Below are positions 23,227 through 33,028 of a stretch of DNA of 47,911 nt, piece by piece. The DNA is taken from assembly GCA_032718475.1 (NCBI GenBank), contig JAUCBJ010008886.1:1-47911 (forward strand), read 5' to 3'. Numbering within the stretch: the stretch's first letter is position 1; each line of letters begins with the position of its first letter. The translations under genes and the position numbers were made by a program. The notes under the pieces are model-generated. The model had not been told where the DNA came from, did no database searches, and was given only the letters and a program-made list of their open reading frames with translations. This DNA is from Nemertoderma westbladi. Lineage: Eukaryota > Xenacoelomorpha > Nemertodermatida > Nemertodermatidae.

Positions 23227-23673
23227 TCAAGAATCAATGATATTATCAACATATTCAACATTATCCGCTGATTCTTCAGGTTCGACAAAGGATTCTTTTG
23301 AAATCATTACAATAAAGAAAGACATAATTTCGTAGGGGCTATGCCGATTTAGCCGTATTTCAAACTTTTCACCAGCTTCGTTGTATTGTGTAATAACAAT
23401 AAATCCCTCTATCATGGATAATAGTAAAATGTTGCTTAATTTTCCTCCCCCATGCTCAGCTTTCAGGTTGTAATCTAAAAGATGAATACTATTATCAGAA
23501 GCATCAATATCAATTGAGCTTAAAACTTTCCTGGCTTTTTCAGAAAATTCAATTTTATATTTATCATCTCCCTGACGGTAAATTGTATAATCAATAACAA
23601 TATAGGCTTGACCATCTTCTGCAAAAAATGAATGCCTTACCATTGGCATAACCATATTGGAATCAGAAGACAT
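23227..23673 (-). CDS. Orphan 148-aa protein of the provirus
   Basis: ATG at 23671-23673, TGA at 23227. The protein is acidic overall with alternating strand-like segments (AYIVIDYTIYRQ; EGFIVITQYN; KFEIRLNRHSPYEIMSFFIVMI) and an acidic tail (EPEESADNVEYVDN). No signal peptide, no metal ligands, no recognised domain. It is the first gene of the block in the direction of transcription, separated by about 170 bp from the RING gene, so it probably has its own promoter. Position next to the RING suggests an accessory, host-directed role, but that is a guess. Confidence 0.55.
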   Translation of the reverse strand: MSSDSNMVMPMVRHSFFAEDGQAYIVIDYTIYRQGDDKYKIEFSEKARKVLSSIDIDASDNSIHLLDYNLKAEHGGGKLSNILLLSMIEGFIVITQYNEAGEKFEIRLNRHSPYEIMSFFIVMISKESFVEPEESADNVEYVDNIIDS

Positions 23674-24480
23674 TATTTAATTTATTTTATTGTAAATCAA
23701 ACAAACAAAGTAAAAACTTTTAAACTAAAACCATTACAAATGATTAATTGCGATTAAAGCAAGAGATTATATATATAAGATATTTTCAAAAATAATACAG
23801 GTCTTAAACTGAGAAATAGCCTAAATTCGGTTTATTGATTGGTTGATTAGCTGGTGGGTAACTACTGTATAAACAAAAAAATTATTGCGTAATAATCACT
23901 AATGCTCGTATACGCGTAGCTGGAACCTGACGGAATCTCATGTATCATACTGCTTGGTTTGTTGATTTGGCGACAGCAGTCGTGGAGTTGGCAATCAATA
24001 TAATATAATATATGCATGATGCGTGTAGTTGGTGGCCACGTTGTCAGCATATACAGTATACAGTGGTTGGTTGCGTGGATAGGAAATAACTATGGAAATA
24101 TTGTTCGTATACGTGTAGCTAGAACGTGGCGAAATTTCAACACGTATCATAATAGCGTTGGATTGGACTGGTAGGCAGGCTGCTTGGTTGGTTGGTTTGG
24201 CGACAGCCGTCGAGGAGTAGCCGTGGTGGTGAGTTGGCAATCGATTCGATATAATAGCGTAGTGGGGGCTAGCCATGCGTTGAGAAGTTAGGTTACGCGA
24301 AGATGAATATGCGATGGTTGGTTGATGCAACAACGCGAATCAATACTCGCGGGTGGTAACAGTTGTCGAGTAAGGCAGGCATCGCGAGGTTAGGCTACGC
24401 GTAGGTGATAAGCAACGATTGGTTGAAGGCAACGACGCGAATCAATATTGATGGTGACAGATGGTCATTAAACACCTCGA
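23674..24480. repeat. Direct-repeat region beside the provirus
   Basis: About 800 bp with higher GC than the viral genes and two sets of diverged direct repeats. One starts with TCGTATACG at 23906 and again at 24105 (period about 199 bp) and shares GTAGCT-GAAC, CTGCTTGGTT, TTGGCGACAGC-GTCG and GAGTTGGCAATC. The other starts near 24284 and 24386 (period about 102 bp) and shares GTTAGG-TACGCG and ACGCGAATCAATA. No gene is supported; a 112-codon minus frame (23995-24333) is composition driven. The position suggests the subterminal or terminal region of the Polinton-like element, but no inverted partner was found at 15000. Confidence 0.6.
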
Positions 24481-25748
24481 TTTAGCGCAGAAATTTGGCA
24501 TTTTTTAATTGCCTCCGAGATGCGGGCCGTAGCCCAAGCTAGGGAGGAGTTATTGATGAACTATGCTTCTCCTACTACTGGCGTTCCCCTGTGTAAATTT
24601 ATATTTTTAAACTAAACTGGTGTCATTTTATATTTTTAATTACAGATTTTCTTATATTTCCAATACAAATATACAATTTTTTAAAACAATTATCCCCTTT
24701 TAAACAGGACATTGGATCAAAAAAAAACTTATAGGGAAAAAACGTTTGCATCCACTGGTCAGATAGGAGGGGGGGGGGGAAACTGGACACAATAAAAATT
24801 GATCAATCTCCAGGGGAAATTGGACGCGAATAACAGATGATTACTTTCAAAAATAAAACTGTACCGTACCTGTTCTATGGTGTTTAGTTTATTGCTACAC
24901 TACACTATTAAAATATCGTGCCACTGTAACCTGCTCCTTTCCCTATATTGAGAATTAAACATTGAGGCGGGATATTAATTCGCCAAGTTCGCCTAATTGC
25001 ACTCACAAACTCTTCTATTTATGTAATTTATTAATAAATAAATATATTATATATATATATATATTTATGTAATATATGACGTATATATATAATGCAGCTG
25101 CAATGCAGAATGCTGATAGTAGTAGTAGTAATTAAACAGATAATTATACAATCTGCCATGGAAATATTACAAACACCTATTCCAGCACATGACGAATTTG
25201 AGGTTTTTTGAGAACATATGGTGGGTGAGTTCGAGCACTCCAAAATACAGCCATTCGTCTCTAATTGAAGGGGGATATTATTTTAAGGGGAGATGGTCGC
25301 CTTTGCCGCTCCATACATTTTCCTTTTAAGCCTAGGTGCACTTTTCTCCGGAACACATAGAAGGTTTTGCTTGAAAATTTGCACAGATATTTAACAACCA
25401 TTAGGCATTAGGACACAAAATGATGCACTTTTGTGCAAGAATTCCACTCTGACATTGAAATACTGCCAGTAACTCATTTATCACCCTAAATTTCCCATCC
25501 GTGAGGGACAAATAGTGGTATATTACAAGTTGAGATGATGGTACAGTCAATATGGAGCATGGTTGTAACCATACCATCGAAACAAATGTCCATTCAAAAT
25601 TTCCAGTGATTTCGTTTGCCCAGTCCCGAGAAAAATGCACCTGAATGTGAAAAAATGGTATACATAATAAATCGCGATTAAATTTTTCATTAATTATACT
25701 AGCTATCCTTTGCATGTTATCAAAATAATTACAGTTCCAAGTTACAGT
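24481..25748. other. Unassigned DNA with short repeats
   Basis: No gene supported. It holds a G11 run (24769-24779), an (AT)n tract (about 25045-25066) and an AGTAGTAGTAGT run near 25122. A 104-codon minus frame at 25401-25715 has no recognised motif; it lies just 3' of the Mutator-like fragment and could be decayed transposon sequence. Confidence 0.4.
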
Positions 25749-26561
25749 TCAAAACATCCCTGATCCATAATGTTTATCTGAGTCATCAGAGTCATTATCA
25801 ATAGCCTTCCTTTGCCTTTTGAGGCCTCTTGTTTTACCGAGTTCGATGCCCTTATCCTCCTTCTCCACCTTCATGATCCTCTTTTCGTCTATCACTTTGA
25901 GTCCTTCGATACACTGTACACCCACACAACAACCCATCTCCTGCAAAACACCCACTCTTAAGATAGCACCTTCATTAAAACACAGGACAGCATCATACAA
26001 ACCCACTGCAAGGCTAATTCCTCCAACAAATACCCTCTTTGAGCAACGCAACCATAGTAAGTTATTAAAACTTTCATTCACATTTTGAGTTTTTCCATGG
26101 AGACATCGTGACAGCAATTGAGGAGATGAAAGATCTCTAAATATCGGTTTGACAAGATTAGCGATAACTTCAGGAAGCTGCTGCTTGTGGTGATATAGTT
26201 GCCCAGTATCCAATCCTCTATTGTATTGGCACCATGAATTGATGCATTTGGGACAAAGTGAATGTTGAGGATTCACATCTGAGGAAAGCATGTGGAAATA
26301 GGTTGCCCACATGGCTTCTCGCATTGCTCGGACTGATTCAGAGTTCTTGCGTATTGCTCTTCCATAATAGAGCTGAATTGAAGTTATCTTCTCATCTGTC
26401 TGTCTGCCTGAACCACCAATATACTTTCCATCTGACAGTCGTTGACCTTTATATGATGCCTTCAGGTTTCTCAGCCCTCTCAATTTAAATTGAGGTCTGA
26501 GATTTTTACACAATATTTGGGACATATATAAGTGTTGTTTCAGGCAAAAAAAAATTTTCAT
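25749..26561 (-). pseudogene. Mutator-like transposase fragment (C-terminal part)
   Basis: 270-codon open frame. Motifs fit a family of animal Mutator-like transposase proteins: IQLYYGRAIRKNSESVRAMREA, a zinc-type C-x2-C with nearby Cys (CPKCINSWCQY), LPEVIANLVKPIFRDLS, LLSRCLHGKTQNVNESFNNLLW, and VGLYDAVLCFNEGAILRVGVLQEMG. The tail is Lys-rich, then acidic (DNDSDDSDKHYGSGMF), a plausible native C-terminus. The N-terminal half expected upstream (above 26561) is not seen in frame, so this is a truncated copy or a last exon. Normal reaction: cut-and-paste transposition, but no terminal repeats were found here. Confidence 0.7.
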
Positions 26562-27747
26562 TTTTTAGAGTTGAAAGGCCGTTAAACATCATCGAAGCTT
26601 AAGGTGAGGAGTAGGAACTTACTTTGCCCTGACAAAACTGATGGTCAAGTGCACAGCCAGTGGCACTGAGTGCAGTTTTCTAAATGCCAAATATAAACTG
26701 TTCTTTTGTAATTACACATTGGTATCCAAATTATTGGATGATGAAGGAATGAGATTAGTGTCATACATTTATACAAATGGAATAAGAATAACCCCCATAT
26801 CAATTCGAGTTAAAGTCATCATTACCTCGAGCAAATTTCTGGAATGTATATTTTTTTGTAACTTATCGTGAATTGCTAGATCTGCTCATGAAATCATACG
26901 GAAATATTAAGCCAGTGGCTATATAACATTTTATTTACATAATGTATTTTACCTAATGCATGTTGTTTGCGATGAATATGTCACATGAAATTGGAAAAGG
27001 AAAATCTGTTCAAGAGGGAGATGGCTTTTGAGATGATTTGACCAATGGTTCAACAGCGTTCAAGACTTTGACAGCATTGGCTGGGCTTAGGATGGCAATG
27101 AAACTGATTGGTGTTCAACCAGGTAAAGCGACATGGTCAGAATAGACAAGGTCAAAATAATGTAAAATTCTGACCATGTTTCGATAAAACTTTGAACAGT
27201 TTTGCAAATAAGTTTTTACATGGTTTTTCAATCCTGTAAATATGTATGGGCGGGCACACATATTTGGCACAGTATATAATTGTTCGAAGTTTTCAAATTT
27301 TATCATTGCAACAAACAATAATTCCATCTATTTTCTAGGTAGTTTTCTTCAATTGACCTATTTCAATTATTAACTATAGCTAAATTCCAAAGTTTCTTCA
27401 ATAAAATTGTTTGTCATAGAAGAAGATACAAACCTTATCAAGTCATATACCAGGCGAATTGTATCCGAATTCTATCCACTGACTAGCCTATTGTTCTTGA
27501 TGTAAAGTCGGTGTTTGTTTGTGCAGCAAGAATTGAACTATAAATCAAGGGATACTTCCTGTTCTTTCATGACAATAATCTTTCATGTAAATTATGACAC
27601 TGACATCGCTTTTATTGATGTAAACAATTTGTTGATGTAAACAATGTGTTAAATTGTTTACATACGTAATTTGTTGTGATAAATACAATACAAATACCAA
27701 CAAACCTGAGAGGTGGATTCGAAAGGCCTACATTCTAAACTAGTTAC
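26562..27747. other. Unassigned DNA between two transposons
   Basis: No intact gene. A plus-strand stretch near 27034-27122 would encode a TAFKTLTALAGL...GVQPG-like segment that is faintly like the C-terminal part of Mutator-like proteins; too short to call. A perfect hairpin lies at 27131-27179. Confidence 0.4.
27131..27179. repeat. Perfect 13-bp inverted repeat (hairpin)
   Basis: ACATGGTCAGAAT (27131-27143) is followed after 23 bp by its exact reverse complement ATTCTGACCATGT (27167-27179). The loop itself contains GGTCAAAAT. It could be the end of a small element or a chance hairpin. Confidence 0.7.
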
Positions 27748-27776
27748 GGGTAGATTACGCAAAAAGTGGCCAAAAT
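27748..27776 (+). repeat. Left terminal inverted repeat
   Basis: Starts GGGTAGATTACGCAAAAA. Pairs with 32085-32111. Preceded by TAC. Confidence 0.85.
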
Positions 27777-28156
27777 TGTGTCAGACGTAATTTCGCCATT
27801 CCATGAGCCATAACTCAGCAGAAAATAACCCAAACCATATAAACCTATATATATTTCTATAGAGCGAATTTTCGCCCATTTTTTGGCATTGGTTTTAAGC
27901 AATTTGACATATATTTTCCTTGGATTACAAGACGAAATGGACATATGATGCGATGTCCGATGCTAAGTTTTTGAGATACAAACGATCATAACCAAATGTC
28001 AGTAAGAGATACTTCCAGTAAACTATATATCAGCTAAAAGCTTATTTCATGATCTACAATCCAGTACTAGTCGTTACTGGGGTACACTTCTTTATAGTTT
28101 TGTTTTTTGAGGAATGAAAAATGCTACATGTTCGTTTTTATAAATTTTTTAGGTGT

Positions 28157-28656
28157 TGTAACGCTCATTTTTGAAACATATTTTTTTATTGTGAAATGTG
28201 TTTGTTTCAAGGTAAGTATTTTCCGAAAGATAATTTTAATGGCTATCCATACATATACAAATGAACGCTAATCGATAAGTCCAGCAGAAATTATGCCCAA
28301 AAGTTTGCCAAGTAGTTTTTTTACGTCATTGGAAATGTCCATCTTGTAACGCCCTTATTTTTGCTATAACTTTTCTTCCACAAATCGGATTTACTTAATG
28401 TAAAGTTTATTTATACCGCTTCTGAAAGCGCTATCTAATGATATACAAGGTCAAGCTTTCACGTTAACCTAATGAGATTGCTAAGCATGTCCACAGTTGT
28501 CCTGCATGTAACGGTATGTAACGCATTGTAACGCTGTCTCACTTGTAACGCATGCATGAGCAAAAACTTTCGTTACAGATGAGACATGTCCAAAATGTAA
28601 CGCATGTATAAACAAATTATTTGCGTTACAGATGAGACATGTCCAAAATGTAACGC
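28157..28656. promoter_or_regulatory. Subterminal TGTAACGC repeats of the transposon
   Basis: The octamer TGTAACGC occurs at 28157, 28345, 28517, 28527, 28544, 28596 and 28649, a one-base variant at 28507, and its reverse complement GCGTTACA at 28623 (CGTTACA also at 28571). Two copies of a longer module, GTTACAGATGAGACATGTCC plus AAAATGTAACGC, sit 53 bp apart (28572 and 28625). One GCGTTACATGAGACA lies near the other end (31906). Clustered subterminal repeats are the usual binding sites of a transposase; that role is inferred. Confidence 0.7.
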
Positions 28657-28941
28657 CAAAAGAACATAAATTAGAGAGTTGATATTTATTTGAACCACAA
28701 TTTTCCTTCCCTCTTATTGGCTAAAAAAATGCAATAATGAAATCTGATGTTAAAATAGAGGGAATTTTAAAAAGGAAAGCAGGGTCTCATTGTTCTGAAG
28801 CTATTATAGTTATATTAGTATAGCTAAATAATAGTTAGGGTTCATTTATTACATTAATTGAGACACTAAAATACTGGGACATAGGCTACCTATGATAATT
28901 ATCCTGGTTGTTACCTAAAAATTCAACGGAAAGAAAATTTA

Positions 28942-31671
28942 ATGGAGAGGGAAACAGCGGCGGAGCGCCAACGTAGATTAACTAGAGAAAGGGTGCGGAA
29001 ATTTCGACAGGCGAAAAAAGACGACTCTGAATGGAAAGATACACAGGCTTTGAAAGCACGTGAAAGGCGAGCTGCAAGAAAGCTTGAAGGTGACGTTTTG
29101 CTGACACGAGCTTCTGCAGCGCAGTATCGTTTGAAAATACACACTCAACGTGTGAAATGGGCAGCAACAAAAAGAGAACAACGGAAGAATCATGACAAAA
29201 AGAGAATGGAATTTGATTCTGAAAATGTTTCTCTAAATGTACCGAAACGTTCCACTGCAGCAAAGCGCCGCCGTCGGTTGAATACGGATAGAAAAAACCG
29301 TATCATTAAACATTAACAATGAAAATTGGAACTAGCCCAGAAACGCAATAATTCCTTGAGTCGTAGAATCCTCCGGCACCAAATTCAATGCGCTAGATGT
29401 AAGACAACTTCCATGACACCTGCGCAGACAGTTTTGAAGTCTGTTACTAAATCGTTGACACCACAGTCTAAACGGAAATCTGTTTCGCGACTAAAGAATC
29501 GAAAGGAGGTTTTGAAAGATTTACGAAACCTTGGTTGCAGAATTCGGTTAAGTAATAGATTCCAACGTACATCTGAAATGAGTGCTCAACGAGCAGCTTC
29601 ACTTCGTGAAGCAGTTGAGGGTTTTGCGAGACAGGACGACATATCAAAAGAGTGTCCTGATAAGTCGAAAAAGTCAATTGATGTTAGATTCGGTCATATA
29701 ACGTCAGAGGTTCCCTTGCGATATCAAATTGAAAATCTTCTTATCTTACATTCTCGGTTACTTTATGAAACAGGAAAAGAAATTTCGTACTCGGTGTTTA
29801 CTAGATACTGGCCACGCGACGTCATTCAACCTAGAGCATCGGACTGGGGAACATGTTTATGCGTTATCTGCGTGAATCCCCAGTTAATGGTAGAAAGTTT
29901 GGTGGCGGCCAAGTTATTGCCCACTGGAAGTGTTGCTTGTGAAATCGCATTTCGTGAGAATAGTAATTGGTCAAAGAGTATTAAATGTTCTAGTATCAAG
30001 AACATAGAAGTCCAGCAATGGATAAACGATTATGATGTCGATAAGGGTAAGAGGTTCTGGCGTAAAGTGACTAGATCTATTCGCTTGAAGTCGTTTACTG
30101 ATATTATAGTAAAGGAATTGGATGGACTTAAAGCACACATTGAGCGAGTTAAGGCGCAGTTTTCTGCAATCAAGGGTGTGAAGGCAAAACGGGATAAACG
30201 AAGTATCATTATTCATGCCGATTGGAGTGAAAATTATGCTGCACCAAATCCTGGAGAAATACATAGCGCTTACTATGATAAAAGATCTGTTTCACTTCAT
30301 CCAATGTTAGTTTGGAAAGGAGACGAAGAGAAAGCCACCTCCTACATTGCTATGAGTGAAGATACAAATCACAAGGCTGCGGCTGTTTTCACCAGTATTC
30401 GTATGGTAATGAGAGAGGCGATGAAAGAAGTGAAGGCTGAACTCAACTCCGAGTGTGTTGAAAATGTTACAATAATTAGCGATTCACCCTCCTCGCAATA
30501 TCGTAATAGGTATATTCTGTACTTATTTCAGAAGTATTGTGCTGAAATTAAGAAGAACTGCAGATGGATATATCTGGAGGCTGGACACGGGAAGAGCCCG
30601 GTGGATGGAATAGGAGCAACGGCAAAACGAGCCCTGGATTCCGCCATTAGCCTGCATGTTTGTGACGATACTCCGACCTTTGGCAGGATGGTAGATAATC
30701 TCAAAAGTTATCACCTATACAAGTGGCGACATAGGGAAAGTGAATAATACACTAAAATCGGTAAATATACGTCCAGTTGTTGGCATTGGGAAATGTCCGA
30801 TGTGCTATATATCCCCAACTCTACTGCTGTTATTATGAAGAAGAAGTCTTGCAATCTAAATGATTGTGAACTGAGATGCCTTCAGCATGGAATTATATGG
30901 AATGTTCTGTTTGGCAAGAAGGGGCTCAGTAAGGAAGTGAAAAAAAACGATGGGTGTGGAGACAAGGTGGATGGGAGTGGAGACGAGGTGGATGGGAGTG
31001 GTGACGAGGTGGATGGGAGTGGAGACGAGGTGGATGGGAGTGGAGACGAAGTGGATGGGAGTGGAGACGAGGTTGGGAGTGGAGACGAGGTGGATGAGAG
31101 TGGAGAGGAGGTGGATGGGAGTGGAGACGAGGTGGATGGGAGTGGAAAGGAGGTGGATGGGAGTGGAGACGAGGTGGATGGGAGTGCAGACGAGGTGGAT
31201 GGAAGTGGAGACGAGGTGGATGGGAGTGGAGACGAGGTGGATGGGAGTGGAGACGAGGTGGATGGGAGTGGAGACGAAGTGGATGGGAGTGGAGACGAGG
31301 TGGATGGGAGTGGAGACGAGGTGGATTGGAGTGGAGACGAGGTGGATGGGAGTGGAGACGAAGTGGATGGGAGTGGAGACAAGGTGGATGGGAGTGGAGA
31401 CGAGGTGGATGGGAGTGGAGACGAGGTGGATGGGAGTGGAGACAAAGTGGATGGGAGTGGAGACGAGGTGGATGGTAGTGGAGACGAGGTGGATGGGAGT
31501 GGAGACGAGGTGGATGGGAGTGGAAAGGAGGTGGATGGGAGTGGAGACGAGGTGGATGGGAGTGGAGACGAGGTGGATGGGAGTGGAGACGAGGTGGATG
31601 GGAGTGGAGACGAGGTGGATGGGAGTGGAGACGAGGTGTATGGGAGTGGAGACGAGGAGATGGTAGAATAG
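28942..31671 (+). pseudogene. DDE-type transposase frame with three stops and a DEVD repeat tail
   Basis: A single reading frame runs from ATG 28942 to TAG 31671, interrupted only by TAA 29314-29316, TGA 29320-29322 and TAA 30745-30747. The N-terminal 125 codons are very basic (RRLTRERVRKFRQAKK and similar), a likely DNA-binding region. The core has putative acidic catalytic residues at the codons 30220 (HADWSENY), 30481 (IISDSPSSQYRN) and 30577 (LEAGHGKSPVDGIG), spaced D-86-D-31-E, plus a Cys cluster (GTCLCVIC). I recognise HADWSEN...SQYRN...EAGHGK as a widespread animal transposase-like family but cannot name the superfamily. The tail is an acidic tandem repeat. Alternative: the stops sit in introns, but no clear splice sites surround them. 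Confidence 0.75.
30949..31659 (+). repeat. 21-bp coding minisatellite (GSGDEVD)n
   Basis: About 34 units of a 21-bp repeat (GATGGGAGTGGAGACGAGGTG) in the transposase frame, each coding DGSGDEV. Variants: Lys for Glu or Asp (units GSGDKVD, GSGKEVD), one 15-bp short unit near 31072, one Trp unit (31327). The frame is kept throughout. About 25 units give the tetrapeptide DEVD, nearly all followed by Gly. Confidence 0.9.
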
Positions 31672-32084
31672 ATATGAGCGGCGATGATTCGGATGATTAC
31701 GAACTTTTCATCGGGATTCAGTAGGAGTTGTGCATTTAATAATTTTTATATTGCAGTATTGTATATTGTAATATTGTATGTTCTAATATTGCATATAACT
31801 GTATCATAATAATTTCGATATTATGTCAAAATAAAATGCCTCCAAATTATTTCTTATATGATTGGTCAGTTTAAACTCTAGCGACTACCTGATTGGTTTA
31901 AACTTGCGTTACATGAGACAAATCGTTACCGACAGGACATAAGTTTTTCGTCCATAACTTCTTTACTATTGGTGGAAAAAACGAACCACTATGAAATTTG
32001 AAATCAGCACATAAAGGGCTTTCAAAATATGTATGGTTTGATAGGGTTTGCGAAAAATTTTTTTTTTAATTTTTTTACCTGGAA

Positions 32085-32111
32085 TTTGGCCATTTTTTGC
32101 GTAATCGACCC
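32085..32111 (-). repeat. Right terminal inverted repeat
   Basis: Reads TTTGGCCATTTTTTGCGTAATCGACCC on the plus strand in blocks; the complement matches the left end. Followed by TAC (32112-32114). Confidence 0.85.
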
Positions 32112-32314
32112 TACATATATTTCCCACACATTCAATACAGAGGTCCAGGAATTCAACTAGTCAGAGAGCCGATCACATGTGGGAGGGAAATAATTTATGG
32201 ACCATACGAAACGAGTTGTGCTTATGATTTCGAAATGGTGGGATTGCTTGAGGTGTGAACATCAAATAACTTCATTGGTAATAATTGGTCGGGAGGTGTC
32301 TACATTTACAATAG

Positions 32315-32574
32315 GGTAACATGGGATAAAGTGAACTGAAAAATTTAGGTTTTTATATTTTTTCACAATTTGAATAACACATTTATAAAAATGTAATGCC
32401 TTATATTAAGCACTGTATCATCCATCTAATTGTCGAATAACTATTTTTTTTAATCGAAAAAGTAGTTCACTTTACCCCCCATATATATATATATATGTAA
32501 AATGCACGAGCTGTACAATTACTATATATTTCACTTTACCCCCCATATATGAAATGTTGGGGGTGAAGTGAACT
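32315..32574. repeat. Inverted and direct TTCACTTTACCCC motifs
   Basis: GGTAACATGGGATAAAGTGAACT at 32315-32337, its partial inverse AGTTCACTTTACCCCCC at 32464-32480, TTTCACTTTACCCCCC at 32529-32544 and GTTGGGGGTGAAGTGAACT at 32556-32574. The last two can pair as a hairpin with one mismatch. They sit beside a pogo/Tigger-like coding remnant, so they are probably terminal inverted repeats of small nested elements of that type. Confidence 0.6.
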
Positions 32575-32907
32575 ATCTAAGAAGTTTAAAAAAAACGCCA
32601 TGAGCCTTTTAAAGCTCATGGAGTGAGGTATAATCAATGCAGTTCGAATCAATAGTTTCAAATTCCATGGATGACAAGTTAACAACAATTTAAATTTAAA
32701 TTCAAATAAAACTGGCCAAAAAATCCATCCATTAGCGGTAACACCATATAAGGCACAGGAACCTGATGGCCCACCTTCCATATTCACCATATAAAATATT
32801 TCCTTGATAGAAAATGGTGTTTGGTACTGGTGGGTGGTGCCGGCATGTATTCGGTCCAGAGTTGCCTCCCAATTGTAAATACTGCAGTCGCTGTGGAACG
32901 AGAACAA
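32575..32907 (-). pseudogene. pogo/Tigger-like (DDE_1) transposase remnant
   Basis: Minus-strand frame. The block IKEIFYMVNMEGGPSGSCALYGVTANGWIFWPVLFEFKFKLLL, read in parts, follows the DDE_1 layout of pogo/Tigger/jerky-type transposases: a G-x2-GS...GVT-NGW-x-F segment before the second catalytic Asp. The expected LLLLDGHxSH motif after it is not recognisable (LLIRTALIIPHS), so the domain is decayed. Only about 110 codons remain; the start at 32907 is not a true N-terminus. No function is expected. Confidence 0.5.
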
Positions 32908-33028
32908 GAACTTACTTACCTGTTTATTTGTAATGTTTCATGCAAATGAGTATTTGTTAATTAACACTAATTCTGAGTATGATACTAAGTATTCTGACAC
33001 AATGACTTCGAATTACAATTAAATACTT

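Larger units (their letters stand above)
15094..23673 (-). mobile_element. Polinton/Maverick-like provirus lacking DNA polymerase
   Basis: A block of about 12 minus-strand genes with the Polinton virion and integration set: rve integrase, FtsK/HerA ATPase, adenain-like protease, double-jelly-roll major capsid, penton-like proteins and small basic virion proteins. Intergenic gaps are mostly under 40 bp, with overlaps. No family B DNA polymerase is present anywhere in the window, although full Polintons (typically 15-20 kb) carry one. No long terminal inverted repeats were found: the left side stops against the GT tract and the right side fades into a direct-repeat region (23906-24460). Two in-frame stops and one frameshift mark it as decaying, so it is probably a truncated or polymerase-lost insertion. 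Confidence 0.85.
27748..32111 (+). mobile_element. Complete DNA transposon with TIRs and TAC target duplication
   Basis: The left end GGGTAGATTACGCAAAAA-G-TGGCCAAAA and right end (reverse complement of 32085-32111) GGGTCGATTACGCAAAAA-A-TGGCCAAA match at all but two of about 27 positions. TAC immediately precedes the left end (27745-27747) and follows the right end (32112-32114), so a 3-bp target duplication. The 4,364-bp interior holds subterminal TGTAACGC repeats and one plus-strand transposase frame (28942-31671). It therefore looks like a full-length autonomous-type element, now inactivated by stop codons. I do not assign a superfamily: the GGG ends and 3-bp duplication recall several, and the protein motifs would decide by search. 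Confidence 0.85.

Noticed and set aside
23995-24333. Minus-strand frame of 112 codons beside the provirus
   Set aside because: It overlaps the direct-repeat block, and its composition follows the repeats.
25401-25715. 104-codon minus-strand frame as a gene
   Set aside because: No motif, no good start context, surrounded by decayed transposon DNA.
27034-27122. Second Mutator-like fragment on the plus strand
   Set aside because: Only about 25 codons with weak resemblance and an in-frame stop; not enough to support.
30882-31666. Long frames in other phases of the 21-bp repeat (Pro/Ser-rich on the minus strand, Trp/Met/Gly-rich on the plus strand)
   Set aside because: They are shadows of a repeat whose length is a multiple of three; only the phase continuing the transposase is meaningful.
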